Positions 12,083 to 23,220 of a stretch of 64,000 nucleotides of DNA are shown here, piece by piece. The position numbers and the translations under genes are program-made. The stretch lies in NCBI GenBank assembly GCA_030998225.1, contig JAPYXD010000169.1, positions 496,001 through 560,000 on the forward strand, written 5' to 3'. Source of the stretch: Diplolepis rosae. Its lineage: Eukaryota > Arthropoda > Insecta > Hymenoptera > Diplolepididae. Every line of letters begins with the position of its first letter. The first letter of the stretch is position 1. A model generated the notes under the pieces. The model did not search any database. It was not told the DNA's origin and saw only the letters and a program-made list of their open reading frames with translations.

Positions 12083-14112
12083 ACATTTACTATTCCAGCT
12101 CGAACAGTTACAACATTTTATATTGATATAAAAAATACAGAAAAGAGTGAAGGGTATGTACCTCGATTACATATCTAAAATGGCGTTTACTTAGGAGACG
12201 CAGTTGTAAAAAATCACAAAGGAAAAGCTTATTTAAAATTTGCAAGCACAAATGAAATACCAATAACATTATCAGTCCCAATAGTTAATTTAGAAGATTT
12301 TGAAGAACAAGAATGTTATAAACAAATTGAAAATTTACATAATTTTAAACAAACAAATAACGAAGATTTATCAAATAAAATATTAAATAACTTTTCAAGA
12401 ACTGACATTACTCTGATTAAATCGTGCAAAATTTATAATGTAACAGACGAAGACAGAGTAGAATGTATTAAAAAACTTCTTCGATTAGACCATTTAAATC
12501 AAGATGAATATGAACATGTAGAAAAATTAATTAAATATAATGCAGACAGATTTCAAATCCCAGGAGAACCACTTGAAGCAACTAATGTACTACAACATTC
12601 AATTCCTACTGTAGATGAGGCTCCAATTTTTTCAAGACAATATAGATTTCCCCCAGTTCACAAGGAAGAAATTACAAGACAAGTCGATGAATTATTAAAA
12701 AATAAAATAATTAAGCCCTCGCAGTCACCATATAACACTCCAATGTGGATAGTTCCTAAAAAACCTGATTCTCAAGGAAAAATAAAATGGAGAATGGTTC
12801 TTGATTTTCGTAAATTAAATGAAAAAACAATTGGCGATTCGTATCCTCTACCTACCATAATATAAACGATATACTTGATTCTCTAGGATCAGCAAAGTAT
12901 TTTTCAGTATTTGATTTAGCCACTGGTTTTCACCATATAAAAATGAACCCAAAAGACTCACATAAAACCGCATTTTCAACACCTCACGGTCATTACAAAT
13001 TCGATAGAATGCCTTTCGGTTTGAAAACAGCACCCGCCACATTTCAAAGATTAATGGATTTAACATTACCTGGATTAATCGGAACGGAACTTTTTGTAAA
13101 TCTTGATGACATAGTTATATATGCAAATACTCTAGAAGAGCACGAAATTAAATTTAACAATTTAGCAGAAAGACTTAGAAAAGCAAATATTCACTTGCAA
13201 CCAGACAAATGCGAATTTTTACGACCCGAACTAGGATATTTAGGTCATATAATTGATAAAAATGGACTACGTCCAGATCCAAAAAATATAATAGCTGTAA
13301 AAAACTTTCCAGTCCCAAAAACACAGAAAAATGTTAAACAATTTTTAGGCTTAGCAGGATATTATAGACGATTTATTGATGGATTTTCAAAAATTTCAAG
13401 TCCTTTAAATCAACTTCTGAAAAAAGATATACCTTTTAATTGGACCGAAAAACAACAAGCAGCTTTCGATATTTTAAAAGCAAAATTATGTGAAGAACCA
13501 CTTTTACAACGACCTGATTTTTCTCAACCTTCTATACTCACAACAGATGCCTCAGGATTTGCAATAGGAGGTATTTTATCACAAGGTAAAATAGGTAAAG
13601 ATAAGCCAATAGCATATGCTTCACGTAGTCTAAGTGATACTCAGAAAAAATATGATACATATGAAAAAGAAGCTCTTGCTATAATATTTTGTGTAACTCA
13701 TTTTCGTCCTTATTTGTGTGGAAGAAAATTCACTTTGGTAACTGATCACAAACCTCTAGTTTGGTTCCAAAATTCTAAAGACCCTTGTTCACGAGTTTCA
13801 CGTTGGAGAATGAAACTCGCAGAATATGATTTTGATGTAATTTACAAAGCAGGAAAAATGAATGTAAATGCAGACGCTCCCTCAAGAAACCCTATTGATG
13901 ATAACAAAAAGAAATCAAAATATTTACAAGCTGATGACAAAGATACTTTAATGACTTCTCAAGAGAAAATGTTTTCCAAGAAAATTTTTACAAGGAATAA
14001 ACAAGAAAACTCTGAAAACGAGGTTAAACCTTCAAAACGAAGAAACTTGAATTCAGGATTCGTACCAGATGACGTAGTCATTTTGGCAAAATCTCAGATG
14101 CCCAAATATTAA
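12083..14112 (+). pseudogene. pol: Pol: reverse transcriptase and RNase H, broken
   Basis: Plus-strand frames give the RT fingers (SPYNTPMWIVPKK, about 12725), a VLDFRKLN motif (about 12799), DLATGFHHI (about 12914), MPFGLKTAPATFQ (about 13009) and the catalytic box NLDDIVIY (about 13100; Leu-Asp-Asp form). RNase H follows with TTDASGFAIGG (about 13540), YEKEALAI and TDHKPLVWF, ending near NADAPSRNP (about 13870). Interruptions: an in-frame stop near 12176, a frameshift near 12860 just before INDILDSLG, and a frameshift near 14095. RT motifs are otherwise close to Gypsy consensus. Confidence 0.88.
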
Positions 14113-15270
14113 ATATTGACTCAAAAATTCCAGAATTTGTACAAGAATTTCTTAGTGAAGAATCATTTAGTGAAATTGGTAAGAATATTTTAAAATACAC
14201 AAATTTATTCAAAAATATGGCTTCAAGACTTATTTTTATGACAATATTTTCATTAAGTCCAATGTTTTCCAAAAAATACGAAAATTTATCATGGAAAACT
14301 ATTTCTACAAGAGCTCAAAAGAGAATAAAGCAAGAAAAAGCAAAAAATTTTAACCGAAATGAAACTCAAGAAAAATTAGACGAAAATTTTTCTTCTAAAA
14401 CTCTTGTGAAAAAACCACGAGGTAGGCCAAGAAAAAATCTACTTACAAATTTAAAAAATATTACCTCTCAAACAAAAAGAAAGAGAGATAGACCAAGAAA
14501 ACAAATATTTGAAAACGAATTACCAGAAATAAATATGCAAATGGGAAGCCGAACAAAAGTAGAATCAGATTCCGACTCTGATCCTGATTATTCGGATTAT
14601 TTAAAACAAACTCAAGCAAGAAACAGAAAAAAGAAGAATGCCAAGAAGCAAAAAAATATTAATGGATTTGAAAGCGAAGAAAGTGAAAATTATTTTTCAA
14701 CCTCAGAAGATGAAGATGGAGAAAATTATGTAGAAAATTTGGAAGAGAATTTTGAAGATGATCTTGAAGATGATCTTGAAGACAATTTCGAAAAGAATTT
14801 CGAACAGAATTTTGAAGAAAATTTTGAAGAAAACCAAGAAGAAAACTTGGAAGAAAAATTTTGAAGAGCCTTATTTTAATGAAAATTTGAAACTAAACCG
14901 AAGATCTCAAATAAATTGTGGAAAAAACGATAATGATCATGATAATTATAATCGTCCACCCCCAGAACCTCCTCCTATAAATTCTCAAACAGAAAAAATT
15001 ATAACGAAGAAAAATATAGTCGAATGTCGCGATCAATTAACTATGCGAAAAGATAATTATGCATATTTTGTTACAACAAATGGAACTCCTCGCGACAACG
15101 GATCAAAAACATTAGAAAAACGTGAAACTTTACCAAAATTCAAAAATTTACAAAAAGGGATAGCAAAAGAAACTAAAAAAGGAAACTACTACCATTTTGC
15201 ACTTCCAATTGAAGACGAAACTAAGGAAAATTTATCCGAAAGTTTAAATAATATAAAATCATCAATCTAA
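14095..15270 (+). pseudogene. pol: Pol: AT-hook and acidic segment between RNase H and integrase
   Basis: A long segment is spliced into pol where most Gypsy elements have a short linker. The first part (to 14864) is basic, with two AT-hook-like motifs KKPRGRPRKN (about 14408) and KRKRDRPRKQ (about 14480), then a strongly acidic tract with repeats of the form EENFEDDLEDD (about 14735-14860). A frameshift near 14860 passes to a frame that is Lys/Glu/Asn-rich with PPPEPPP and ends at an in-frame TAA (15268-15270), after which the same frame continues into integrase. AT-hooks bind AT-rich DNA in the minor groove; a chromatin-targeting role is inference. Confidence 0.7.
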
Positions 15271-16491
15271 TCATTACATGAATTATCTCAAAGATTTAAA
15301 TTACGATCTATTAGTATATCAAAAACTTCCAGAATTAATCATATACCTTGGGAAGAAGTGAAATCAATTTTCGACTCAATTTTTTCAAATTCAACTACAA
15401 AAATTATAGTTTTTAATGGAATAACGCCATATCCAACAAAAGAACAACGAACTCATTTAATTGAAGAAGCTCATTCTTCAGCATTAGGAGGCCATAAAGT
15501 CGTCACAAAAACTTATAGTCGAAATCGCCAAAAATTTTTTTGGGAAAATATGAAAGTAGACATTCAAAAATATATTCAAGGCTGTTTACAATGTCAACTG
15601 AAAAAATTAATCAGAGTCAAAACAAAAAATCCTATGGTAATCACAGACACACCCACTACTGCTTTTAAAAAAATATCAATGGACATTGTTGGTCCACTAC
15701 CTGAAACAAAATCTGGTAACTTATATATTCTAACGATACAAGACAACTTTACCAAATATTCTTTATCAATACCTCTTCCCAATCACCAAGCTAGTACAAT
15801 AGCAGATGCTTTTGTGAAAAAATTTATTTGCATATTTGGATCACCAATAGGAGTACTTACTGACCAAGGCAGAGATTTTTTAAGTAATTCATTAACAAGA
15901 TTGGCAAAACGTTTTAGAATTGAACAATTTCGTACAACAGCTTTTCATCCTCAATCAAACGGGTCATTAGAACGTTCATATCATGTTTTGGGAGAATATC
16001 TCAAACAATTTGTTGTAAAAAATTCAGAATGGGATGATTGGCTTGAACTAGCAATGTTCTCGTATAATACTAGTGTACATGAAGGCACAAAATGCACACC
16101 CTATGAATTGGTTTTTGGTAAATTAGCTCGTGAACCTTCCAGCGAACCTTTATCACAACAAGAAAAATTACAAACGTATGATGATTATTTAATTAATTTC
16201 GTAACACAACTACACGAAATGCGAACACAAGCAAGAGAGAATCTTATTTCAACAAAAGAAAAATCGAAATTATATTATGATAAAAAAATAAATCCTTTAG
16301 AAGTAAAAATTGGATACAACATATTTTTATTAAAAGGAGGTAAAATAAAAAAACTAGAGAGCCATTATACAGGGCCTTATGAAATATTGAAAGTGTTAGG
16401 AAAAGGGAACGTCAAAATAAACTATAAAGGCAAACCTACTGTAGTTCACATTAATAGACTAAAACGCTTACACGTACAAGTACAAAAGTAG
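15271..16491 (+). pseudogene. pol: Pol: integrase
   Basis: The frame opens after the TAA at 15270. An HHCC zinc domain is visible (HLIEEAHSSALGGH to CLQC, about 15454-15597). The DDE core has MDIVGPLP (about 15679), LTDQGRDFL (about 15856) and SNGSLERSY (about 15955). The C-terminal domain ends at VHINRLKRL before the stop at 16491. No GPY/F-type chromodomain beyond a YTGPYEILK motif (about 16366). Apart from the upstream stop this is one of the best preserved parts of the element. It would insert the cDNA into host DNA. Confidence 0.9.
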
Positions 16492-16729
16492 ACGAATAAA
16501 AAAAAAATATGATAAAAAACAAAATATCTTTACTTTAATTATAAAAAATATGTATACATATACAATTTGAACAAAATATAGAAATTTTATTTTGTCGATA
16601 AATGGTAAAAATAAAAATAAATAACATATATAAATTTATATAAAAATATATATTTTATATAAAAAATATATACAACAAACAAACAAAAAAAATCATGAAA
16701 TTTAGACATAACACATTATTCCAGATATA
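16492..16729 (+). promoter_or_regulatory. AT-rich spacer ending in a 3' splice acceptor
   Basis: About 240 bases of A/T-rich, TA-repeat DNA after the integrase stop. It ends with ACACATTATTCCAG (AG at 16723-16724), six bases before the ATG of the CARD ORF. The position after pol and before a separate ORF is where spliced subgenomic messages of env-bearing elements join. Function is inferred. Confidence 0.45.
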
Positions 16730-17011
16730 ATGGATTAAATCCATCGCAAACGCATAGATGATCTCATTGAAATAGTTCCCTGTTTTATCGACATGGTAGC
16801 TCTCTGGCCATACTTAATTCAAACTGGAATTTTTAACCAAGACGACTGTAATATTCCCACATGGAGCAGAAACCTAAACAATCCAGATACAATAAAAGAC
16901 ATTTTTTCAACAATCAAAACAAGAGGACCGGACGCATACAAAAACTTGATTCTTAGTTTACGCCTATTAGATCATATTGTCATAGCTGACATGTTGGATA
17001 TTATAGACTAG
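16730..17011 (+). pseudogene. CARD-domain protein (Dronc-like) carried by the retroelement
   Basis: A one-domain ORF of about 90 residues. The frame reads Met-Asp, an in-frame TAA (16736-16738), then IHRKRIDDLIE and an uninterrupted frame to 17011. Features match caspase-recruitment domains of insect initiator caspases: HR at the start of helix 1, LIQTGIF after helix 2, and KTRGPDAYKNLILSLR (about 16914-16964) with the RGP-aromatic turn and the Leu-Arg helix, then ADMLDII. CARDs bind CARDs, as Dronc binds the Dark apoptosome. There is no caspase domain and no room for one, so a decoy or dominant-negative role is suggested. It lies between integrase and the glycoprotein, behind a splice acceptor. 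The TAA at codon 3 means this copy is dead or uses a later start (ATG 16793), which would lose helix 1. Confidence 0.75.
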
Positions 17012-17162
17012 GTACATGAAATAAAAACTTAATAAATATCATTAAAAAAAATATATATATATATATATATATATAACAATAACAAAAAATTTTTTATTAA
17101 GTAATTTTATTAATTCTTTTATTACAAAGCAAGCTGCTAATTGGAACCTCCTTTTTCCAGAG
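17012..17162 (+). promoter_or_regulatory. TA microsatellite and 3' splice acceptor before the glycoprotein
   Basis: A (TA)n run at about 17050-17074 is followed by CCTCCTTTTTCCAG (AG at 17159-17160), a strong pyrimidine tract and acceptor ending two bases before the glycoprotein ATG. Env messages of errantiviruses and retroviruses are spliced, so this fits, but the donor was not identified. Confidence 0.5.
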
Positions 17163-18870
17163 ATGGGATTACGAGGCTTCCTTTTGGCACTGCTCACTTG
17201 CAACTTCAACTATATAACAACAGTCTACGCCATAATAGGATTCGATTGCGGATCAAATCAATCAAATATCACGGCATTATCTTTACTAGAGGTAGGAGAA
17301 TGTGATCTACCTCGATCACAAGTACATGTTGAAAGAACTTATATACAGCTTTTACAATTAACTGGATTTTCAAATTCAAAAGTAATACAATGCAAAATAG
17401 AAATTCGACGCGCCATCTCTCATTGTGGAATGCATTCTCACAGTTCCATAGTTGCAAGTGGCCACAATGAATATATACATGATGTTACACGAGATCAATG
17501 TAATCAAATGCACACAATAGGAACATATTTAGTAACCCCTTCTCTTCAGATATCAAAGTTAAAAGTAAATGATACTTCAACAACAGACAATTCTGAAACC
17601 TTTTATTCCTTAACGACTGAAGACAACTTTCGTACTGGCTGAAAAAACAAGAAAGCCAGTTTGCAGTTACGTTTTAATACAAACAGAACATCCAAAATTA
17701 TTAATTTTTGAAACCAGACCTGGAAATTCATTTTTAGAAAATAAACGTTTGGAAGTTCAAAATATGGACATTTTTACATACGTTAAATCTAAATTCATGT
17801 ATGTGGAAAGACACATACGCACTGTAATAAATAGACTTTATCACGACGTTCTTACTCAACGATGTATACTTGGACAGCAAGTTTTTAGAAATACATTAAC
17901 CTTAGCAACCCAATCACCAGACGAATTTGCATATCATTTAATGAAAAGCCCAGGATATATGTCAGTAATTGCAGGAGAAGTAGTACATATCGTAAAATGT
18001 ATACCAGTTGAAGTAAAATGTCGCAAAACTGAAGAATGTTATCTACAACTACCAGTATTCAGAGGAAATCAATCCTTTTTTCTTTCTCCACGAACTCATA
18101 TATTAACAAAATCTGGTATCCAGACTAATTGTAATTCTTTCCTTCCACCAATGTACCTTTTTGGTGAAACCTGGTACAAATTACTTCCAAATCCTGTTGA
18201 ATCCATAGCACCAACTACAATCAAACCTCTAACAAAAGCAACCTGGAAATATACAAATCCTTCATCCTTAGCAACAAGTGGCATTTATTCTCCATCTGAC
18301 CTTGATAAGCTACAAGATCATATAATGTTTCCAGCAGAAAAACCAATGATTTTAAATTCTTTAGCTAGAGAAATAACAGGACATCCGACTATTAATCAAG
18401 GAATATGATTGACAAATTTAATTAACCAAGAAGTAATTGATAAAATTGCTGAATCAGCTTGGGGTAGATTTTGGACAGTTTTTACAAATTTCGGAACTAC
18501 TAGTGCAGGTCTAATTGGATTAATTATGATAATTAGAAGTATCAAATTAATAGCAGATACCATTATTCATGGTTATGCATTACATAGATTATTTGTATGG
18601 TCTCTCCATTTACTAGGCGCCTTCTGGGATTCGGTCACTAACCTTTTGTTACACTTAGGTACCAACCGACCTGCTGGACCTCCCGCTGAGAGCCATCAAC
18701 CACTGCTTACAGCTTCAGCACCACAAAACTCTATAGAGGAAACTAAAAGTTCATCTCATAACGAAAATACCAATTCAGGTAAAGATGATAATAGTACGAA
18801 AACTACTCTTTATCCTTACTCTGAAATAAAAGAAGAACTTAGTAGATCACATTATTCAATTCAAATCTAA
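17163..18870 (+). pseudogene. env: Jingchuvirales-like glycoprotein (envelope) in the retroelement, broken
   Basis: The ATG at 17163 starts a hydrophobic signal-peptide-like stretch ending near VYA, followed by GFDCGSNQSN and HCGMHSHSSIV. The frame ends at 17642; a shifted frame resumes about 17655 and contains SPDEFAYHLMKSPGYMSV (about 17911), EVVHIVKCIPVEVK and LATSGIYSPSDL. An in-frame TGA (18406-18408) is followed by a hydrophobic segment (SAGLIGLIMIIRSIKLIA, about 18511) and a hydrophilic tail rich in Ser/Asn/Lys to 18870. This pattern is that of glycoproteins of chuvirus-type viruses that arthropod LTR elements, mostly BEL/Pao, are known to have captured; here it follows a Gypsy pol. 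The join near 17645 seems short, so a piece of the middle may be lost. At least two disabling lesions. Confidence 0.82.
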
Positions 18871-19195
18871 CATCTTAAGAATGTCGCATGTTCCTATTAC
18901 AATCTTACTAAACAAAATTATTCAACAAAGAGGAGATCCACCCCTCATTTATGACATACTCATTGAACAAACCAATAATAATGAATGTTTATTTCACGTT
19001 AATTTACAATATAAAAATTATATAACAATGAATAGTGGCAAAGATAAAGAAAATGTAAAGCAAAAGGTAGCACAAAATTTATATAATGCCTTGATTAATG
19101 AATCAAAGGAAACAAATCAAAACGTCCAACCAAATTCTATTAGTAAAAATTGCAAAAAATTAAACGAAATTTGCACTCAAAATAAATTTGAGTAT

Positions 19196-21134
19196 AAGTC
19201 AAATTTCCTCAAGTGGGCCACCAAAAACGGACCTATCAATTTTGAAGATCTTTTTCACTTTTTCCAAAAGCTTAAAACATTATAAGTGCTGCTACAAAAT
19301 GTTTTGATGAAATTCGCTTTTTTCTAGTAGTTGTTTACAAACAAATTTTAGGCTAAGTTTTCGTAAAACGGCTATATTTCAGTTTACTAACAATGCGATT
19401 AGAGTGAAATATAAAACAAACATATAAAAATGTTTGACCAACTATTGACGAGTAAATTTATATTCATATTTTTTTTTGTTTACAAAAAATTCAAATTTTT
19501 ATAAACAAATGCAAATTTTTTGAACTTCTCATATAGGTAGGGAAAAAAATCAAAATGCCTTGGATGCGGCAAACATTCAGCTTTAATTAAAAAAAAAAAC
19601 ATTTTAGTACAATTCACAAACGAAAGAGTCGCCAATTTTTTTATGCAAGCCTGCACGCGCTCGGGTGCTACCGAGTCATCTCGTCGGCGCCAGTTATAAC
19701 CGTTTTTCGTTGGCTATTAAGTATCAGTATTTTCTTTTGTTCATTTGCATGATTATACAATATAATGCTCACAATGTCGTTGTTGAATGCGTCAAGAAGA
19801 ATTGAACAAATTTTTTGTTAATGTTTTATGTCAATCAAATAGTAAGAAGTGACGCATAAAAAAAACGCTTCCGTATTTATTCAAGTATTTGTTGTACAAC
19901 GTCGCTGTTAGCTGCAGAAAATACTTTGCATTAAATTGTTTTATTATCAATTGGTTTGTAACAATGATAGGCCCGTGTATTTTTTACGGTTTTTGCTGTT
20001 GCAAATCGTGATTCCAATTTTTTTGTTGTGATTTTCGAATTCTTCAACTGTGCAGAAATCAAAATAAATTTTATTGCAAAATTCAGTTGCCCACCTGTAC
20101 AATTCTGTAGTATTTGTTATTTTTTTCGAATTTCTGTTTTGTAAGCTAGCACGGTAAGCATTTCTTTTGACGCACCCTCCAATTCCATCACACGCCCCTT
20201 TTCCATGTGATGTTGCAAAGAAATGCCATTCGGCTTCTATACCAAAATCTTTTTTATGATTTAACAAATTCACAAAATTAAATCTGTTTTAATATTGAGA
20301 GCCTGCTCTATCAGAAAAATAGTAAAATTTTTAAATATTTTTTGATTCAAATTTATTTTTCAAGAAAGAAATCATTTTGCTGTTATAAAGGTGAACCCCT
20401 GTTGAATCGTGATTCACATACTCAGAAAAAACAACAAAATTCAAATGTTTCTGGACACCAATTTTCTTTAAAATAAACGACAAACGTGTAGGGTCGATTG
20501 AGTTGACCAATGCTGTGATTGAATTGCATCTTGAATATGACCACTTTCCTGTGTTATCTACTGTGCAACGTTTTTCTAGACAGTTATTCAAAAATTGTAC
20601 ATACTCATACTTAATAGCCAATGAAAAACGGTTATTGCTGGCGCCGACGAGATGACTCGGTAGCACCCGAGCGCCTGCGGGCTTGCATAAAAAAATTGAC
20701 GACTCTTTCGTTTGTGAATTGTACTAAAATGTTTTTTTTTTTATTAAAGCTGAATGTTTCCCGCATCTAAGGCATTTTGATTTTTTTCCCTACCTATATG
20801 AGAAGTTCAAAAAATTTGCATTTGTTTATAAAAATTTGAATTTTTTGTAAACAAAAAAAAATATGAATATAAATTTACTCGTCAATAGTTGGTCAAACAT
20901 TTTTATATGTTTGTTTTATATTTCACTCTAATCGCATTGTTAGTAAACTGAAATATAGCCGTTTTACGAAAACTTAGCCTAAAATTTGTTTATAAACAAC
21001 TACTAGAAAAAAGCGAATTTCATGAAAAGATTTTGTAGCAGCACTTATAATGTTTCAAGCTATTGGAAAAAGCGAAAAAGATCTTCAAAATCGGTAGGTC
21101 CGTTTTTGGTGGCCCACTTGAGAAAATTTGACTC
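19196..21134. mobile_element. Foldback DNA element, 1939 bp, about 500-bp inverted arms
   Basis: The arms 19196-about 19730 and about 20630-21134 are inverted copies, with tips AGTCAAATTT and GGGCCACCAAAAACGG. Flanking TAT at 19193-19195 and 21135-21137 looks like a 3-bp target duplication, since removing the insert and one TAT joins the two halves of the dsRBD frame. Each arm includes GC-rich GCGCTCGGGTGCTACCGAGT or a near copy (19658 and 20657 regions). The middle holds a minus-strand transposase pseudogene. Confidence 0.8.
19947..20666 (-). pseudogene. Transposase-like protein of the ATSHGKG-CDGIGG family, broken
   Basis: Minus-strand frames from 20666 to 20331 and from 20273 to 19947 are one reading frame interrupted by stops. 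They show SNNRFSLAIKYEY, KFYYFSDRAGSQY, NLLNHKKDFGIEAEWHFFA and SHGKGACDGIGGCVKRNAYR. These motifs recur in many uncharacterised, multi-copy animal proteins that behave like transposases; I cannot give the superfamily name with confidence. The pseudogene at 56748-57960 carries the N-terminal and middle part of the same family (YFTDGAAQHFKNKYNFINLL). The 5' part is missing here. Confidence 0.7.
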
Positions 21135-22683
21135 TATCCAGAATATATAGTATTGCGAATAAAAACCTCATCAAAAGACTCAACATACATAGCAATTTGT
21201 TTTATTAATGATATTAAACGAATAGGAATTGCAAACACAATAAAAACAGCAAAGGATTTCGCAGCTATAAACATGATAAATTCTCTTTTGCAAAAAGATA
21301 AAAAATGTGAAGTAAATTTAACAAACTCACTAGAACATTTGCATGTTACGATACAAGAATCACCTATAAATGATCCAAAACCTTCAGCAAGTGGTCAGAT
21401 AACAAAATCTAATACATCCAATAACAGTCGTTTTACCAATATAAATCCTTATAAAATAAAAAGAAATAATATTTCTACTACATCGCCGTTTTCTGGAAAA
21501 AGCTTTAAGAAATGTTTTAAATGCGGATGTAGACCCCCCAATCAGTACAATAAATTCTAATATAAATATTCCATAGTGATTCAGGAAATCATCTATAATA
21601 GAGCATTACTATGATGAGCCTACCCACGTGCGAAGTTACAAAAAAAAGATATGTAGAACAGACTCTCTGGGACTTTTAAACCACGTGGAAATTTTGAGAA
21701 ATTTTACGATAAAATATGGATTACCGTTACCACAATACATCGTTTATCCTGATCCAAATTCAAAAACCAAATCATTTTTTCTTGCTCAAGTCAATACAAA
21801 CGATCATTTTGCTGTACAAGCGGGTCCTACAAGCGAGTTAGCCGAAAATAGAGCTGCTTTAAAATTACTACAAATATTAATAAGATCTTATGATCTTTGC
21901 GACGAGGATTTTTATAATAATAAATGTAAAGAAACAAAAAAACGAAGAACCAAAGTGTTCAAACTGATCCAAGACCGAAATTAGTATCATGGAAAAATTC
22001 ATGTAGATATTGTAACACTCAAATGCATGCTACAAAAGAGTGCCGTAGACGGAATGTTTTTAAAGCTGATAAATCAACACAAGTTCCCCCTCCACTTCCA
22101 CCACGAAACTCCTCAACATTTAGTAGTTTATTTTCCCCTTTTTTCCAAAAAACTTCTAGACCTAAATCAGTGATTCCAGATCGTGGGAGCTGGCGGCCCA
22201 CACCACGCTCCCATGTGGGAGCACACACAATCAAGCGCGCCGTGTCGGTGTGTCCCCACTTCCTCGCTTCGATTTCACGCTTTCGTCTGTTGAGCCGAGA
22301 TCGAAAATTATGTTTCTGTCGACTTCGTGTCAAAGTGGCGCGAAGCAGACGACAAATTTAAAATCACCAAATATATCATTAAAGATATTACCTTTCTTTC
22401 TTTGATATTTTTAAAAACATTCACTTAAAATAAATATCTGAACATTTTATTTTGAATTTTAGGATGATTTAAAGACTCAAAACATGATTTTCTATTGAAA
22501 TTCAAACTTAATAAATTTTCAAACTTTCAAAACAAAATATCAATTTCAATATTTTTTAGCTATGCAAATCAAATATTTCAATTAGAAAATTATGTAGAGA
22601 ATATTATATATTAAGGAATGATAAAATATGATATTGGAGTTTAAAAAATAAAATATTAAAATACTTAAGTAATTATATATATA

Positions 22684-23220
22684 TAAGATGATTTTCATAA
22701 ATAATATAATCCTTTGTAATTTTATACTACATGTGTACTTGCATCTATATCTTCAGTATCATTTAGACACAAATATATACTGGTTTTTTAGTTTATTTAC
22801 ATTAGAGTTATTTTTTGCATTAAAAAATCTATGCATATAAGCCACTAAAACGTAAAATGAAGACTTGAAATTGAAAAAAATGTACTGAATTTTTATATAT
22901 ATAAAAAGAAAAGTTTTTTTAATATTATGAAGCTCAACTGAATTTTCAAAAAATGTATCTTAAAAACTACCAAACTGTAACAGAACTTCTATAAAATTAT
23001 CATAAAATTGCGTAACTGTAACTGAGTTTCAGTTGCATGTGGTTGAATTGCAGTAGAAAATTCTAATAGTGTAGAATTCGTATTAGCGATTGTAAGATGA
23101 TTTTCATAAATAATATAATCCTTTGTAATTTTATACTACATGTGTACTTGCATCTATATCTTCAGTATCATTTAGATACAAATATATACTGGTTTATTAG
23201 TTTATTTACATTAGAGTTAT
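22684..23220. repeat. 128-bp direct repeat inside the hAT-like element
   Basis: 22684-22811 and 23093-23220 match almost base for base, including TTCATAAATAATATAATCC, and differ at a few positions. The intervening 281 bp is AT-rich and the second copy continues into an ORF-like stretch with no recognisable product. Confidence 0.8.

Larger units (their letters stand above)
18881..21560 (+). pseudogene. Tandem dsRNA-binding-domain protein, interrupted by a transposon
   Basis: ATG at 18881, ten bases after the glycoprotein stop. The first dsRBD (residues 3-72) has the alpha-beta-beta-beta-alpha pattern: PITILLNKI, PPLIYDILIEQ, CLFHVNLQYKNY, and a final helix KQKVAQNLYNAL. A second dsRBD starts at KKLNEICTQNKFEY, is cut at 19195 by a 1.9-kb foldback element, and continues at 21138 with IAICFINDIKRIG and KTAKDFAAINMINSLL. 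A linker rich in Asn/Ser leads to KCFKCGC and a stop at 21560, perhaps a truncated zinc knuckle. Once the insertion and its 3-bp duplication are discounted the frame stays open. Two tandem dsRBDs recall R2D2/Loquacious and dsRNA-binding suppressors of RNAi; role inferred. Confidence 0.8.

Noticed and set aside
14752..14864. Second frame overlapping the acidic repeats as a separate gene
   Set aside because: The overlap is the frameshift point of one interrupted pol frame.
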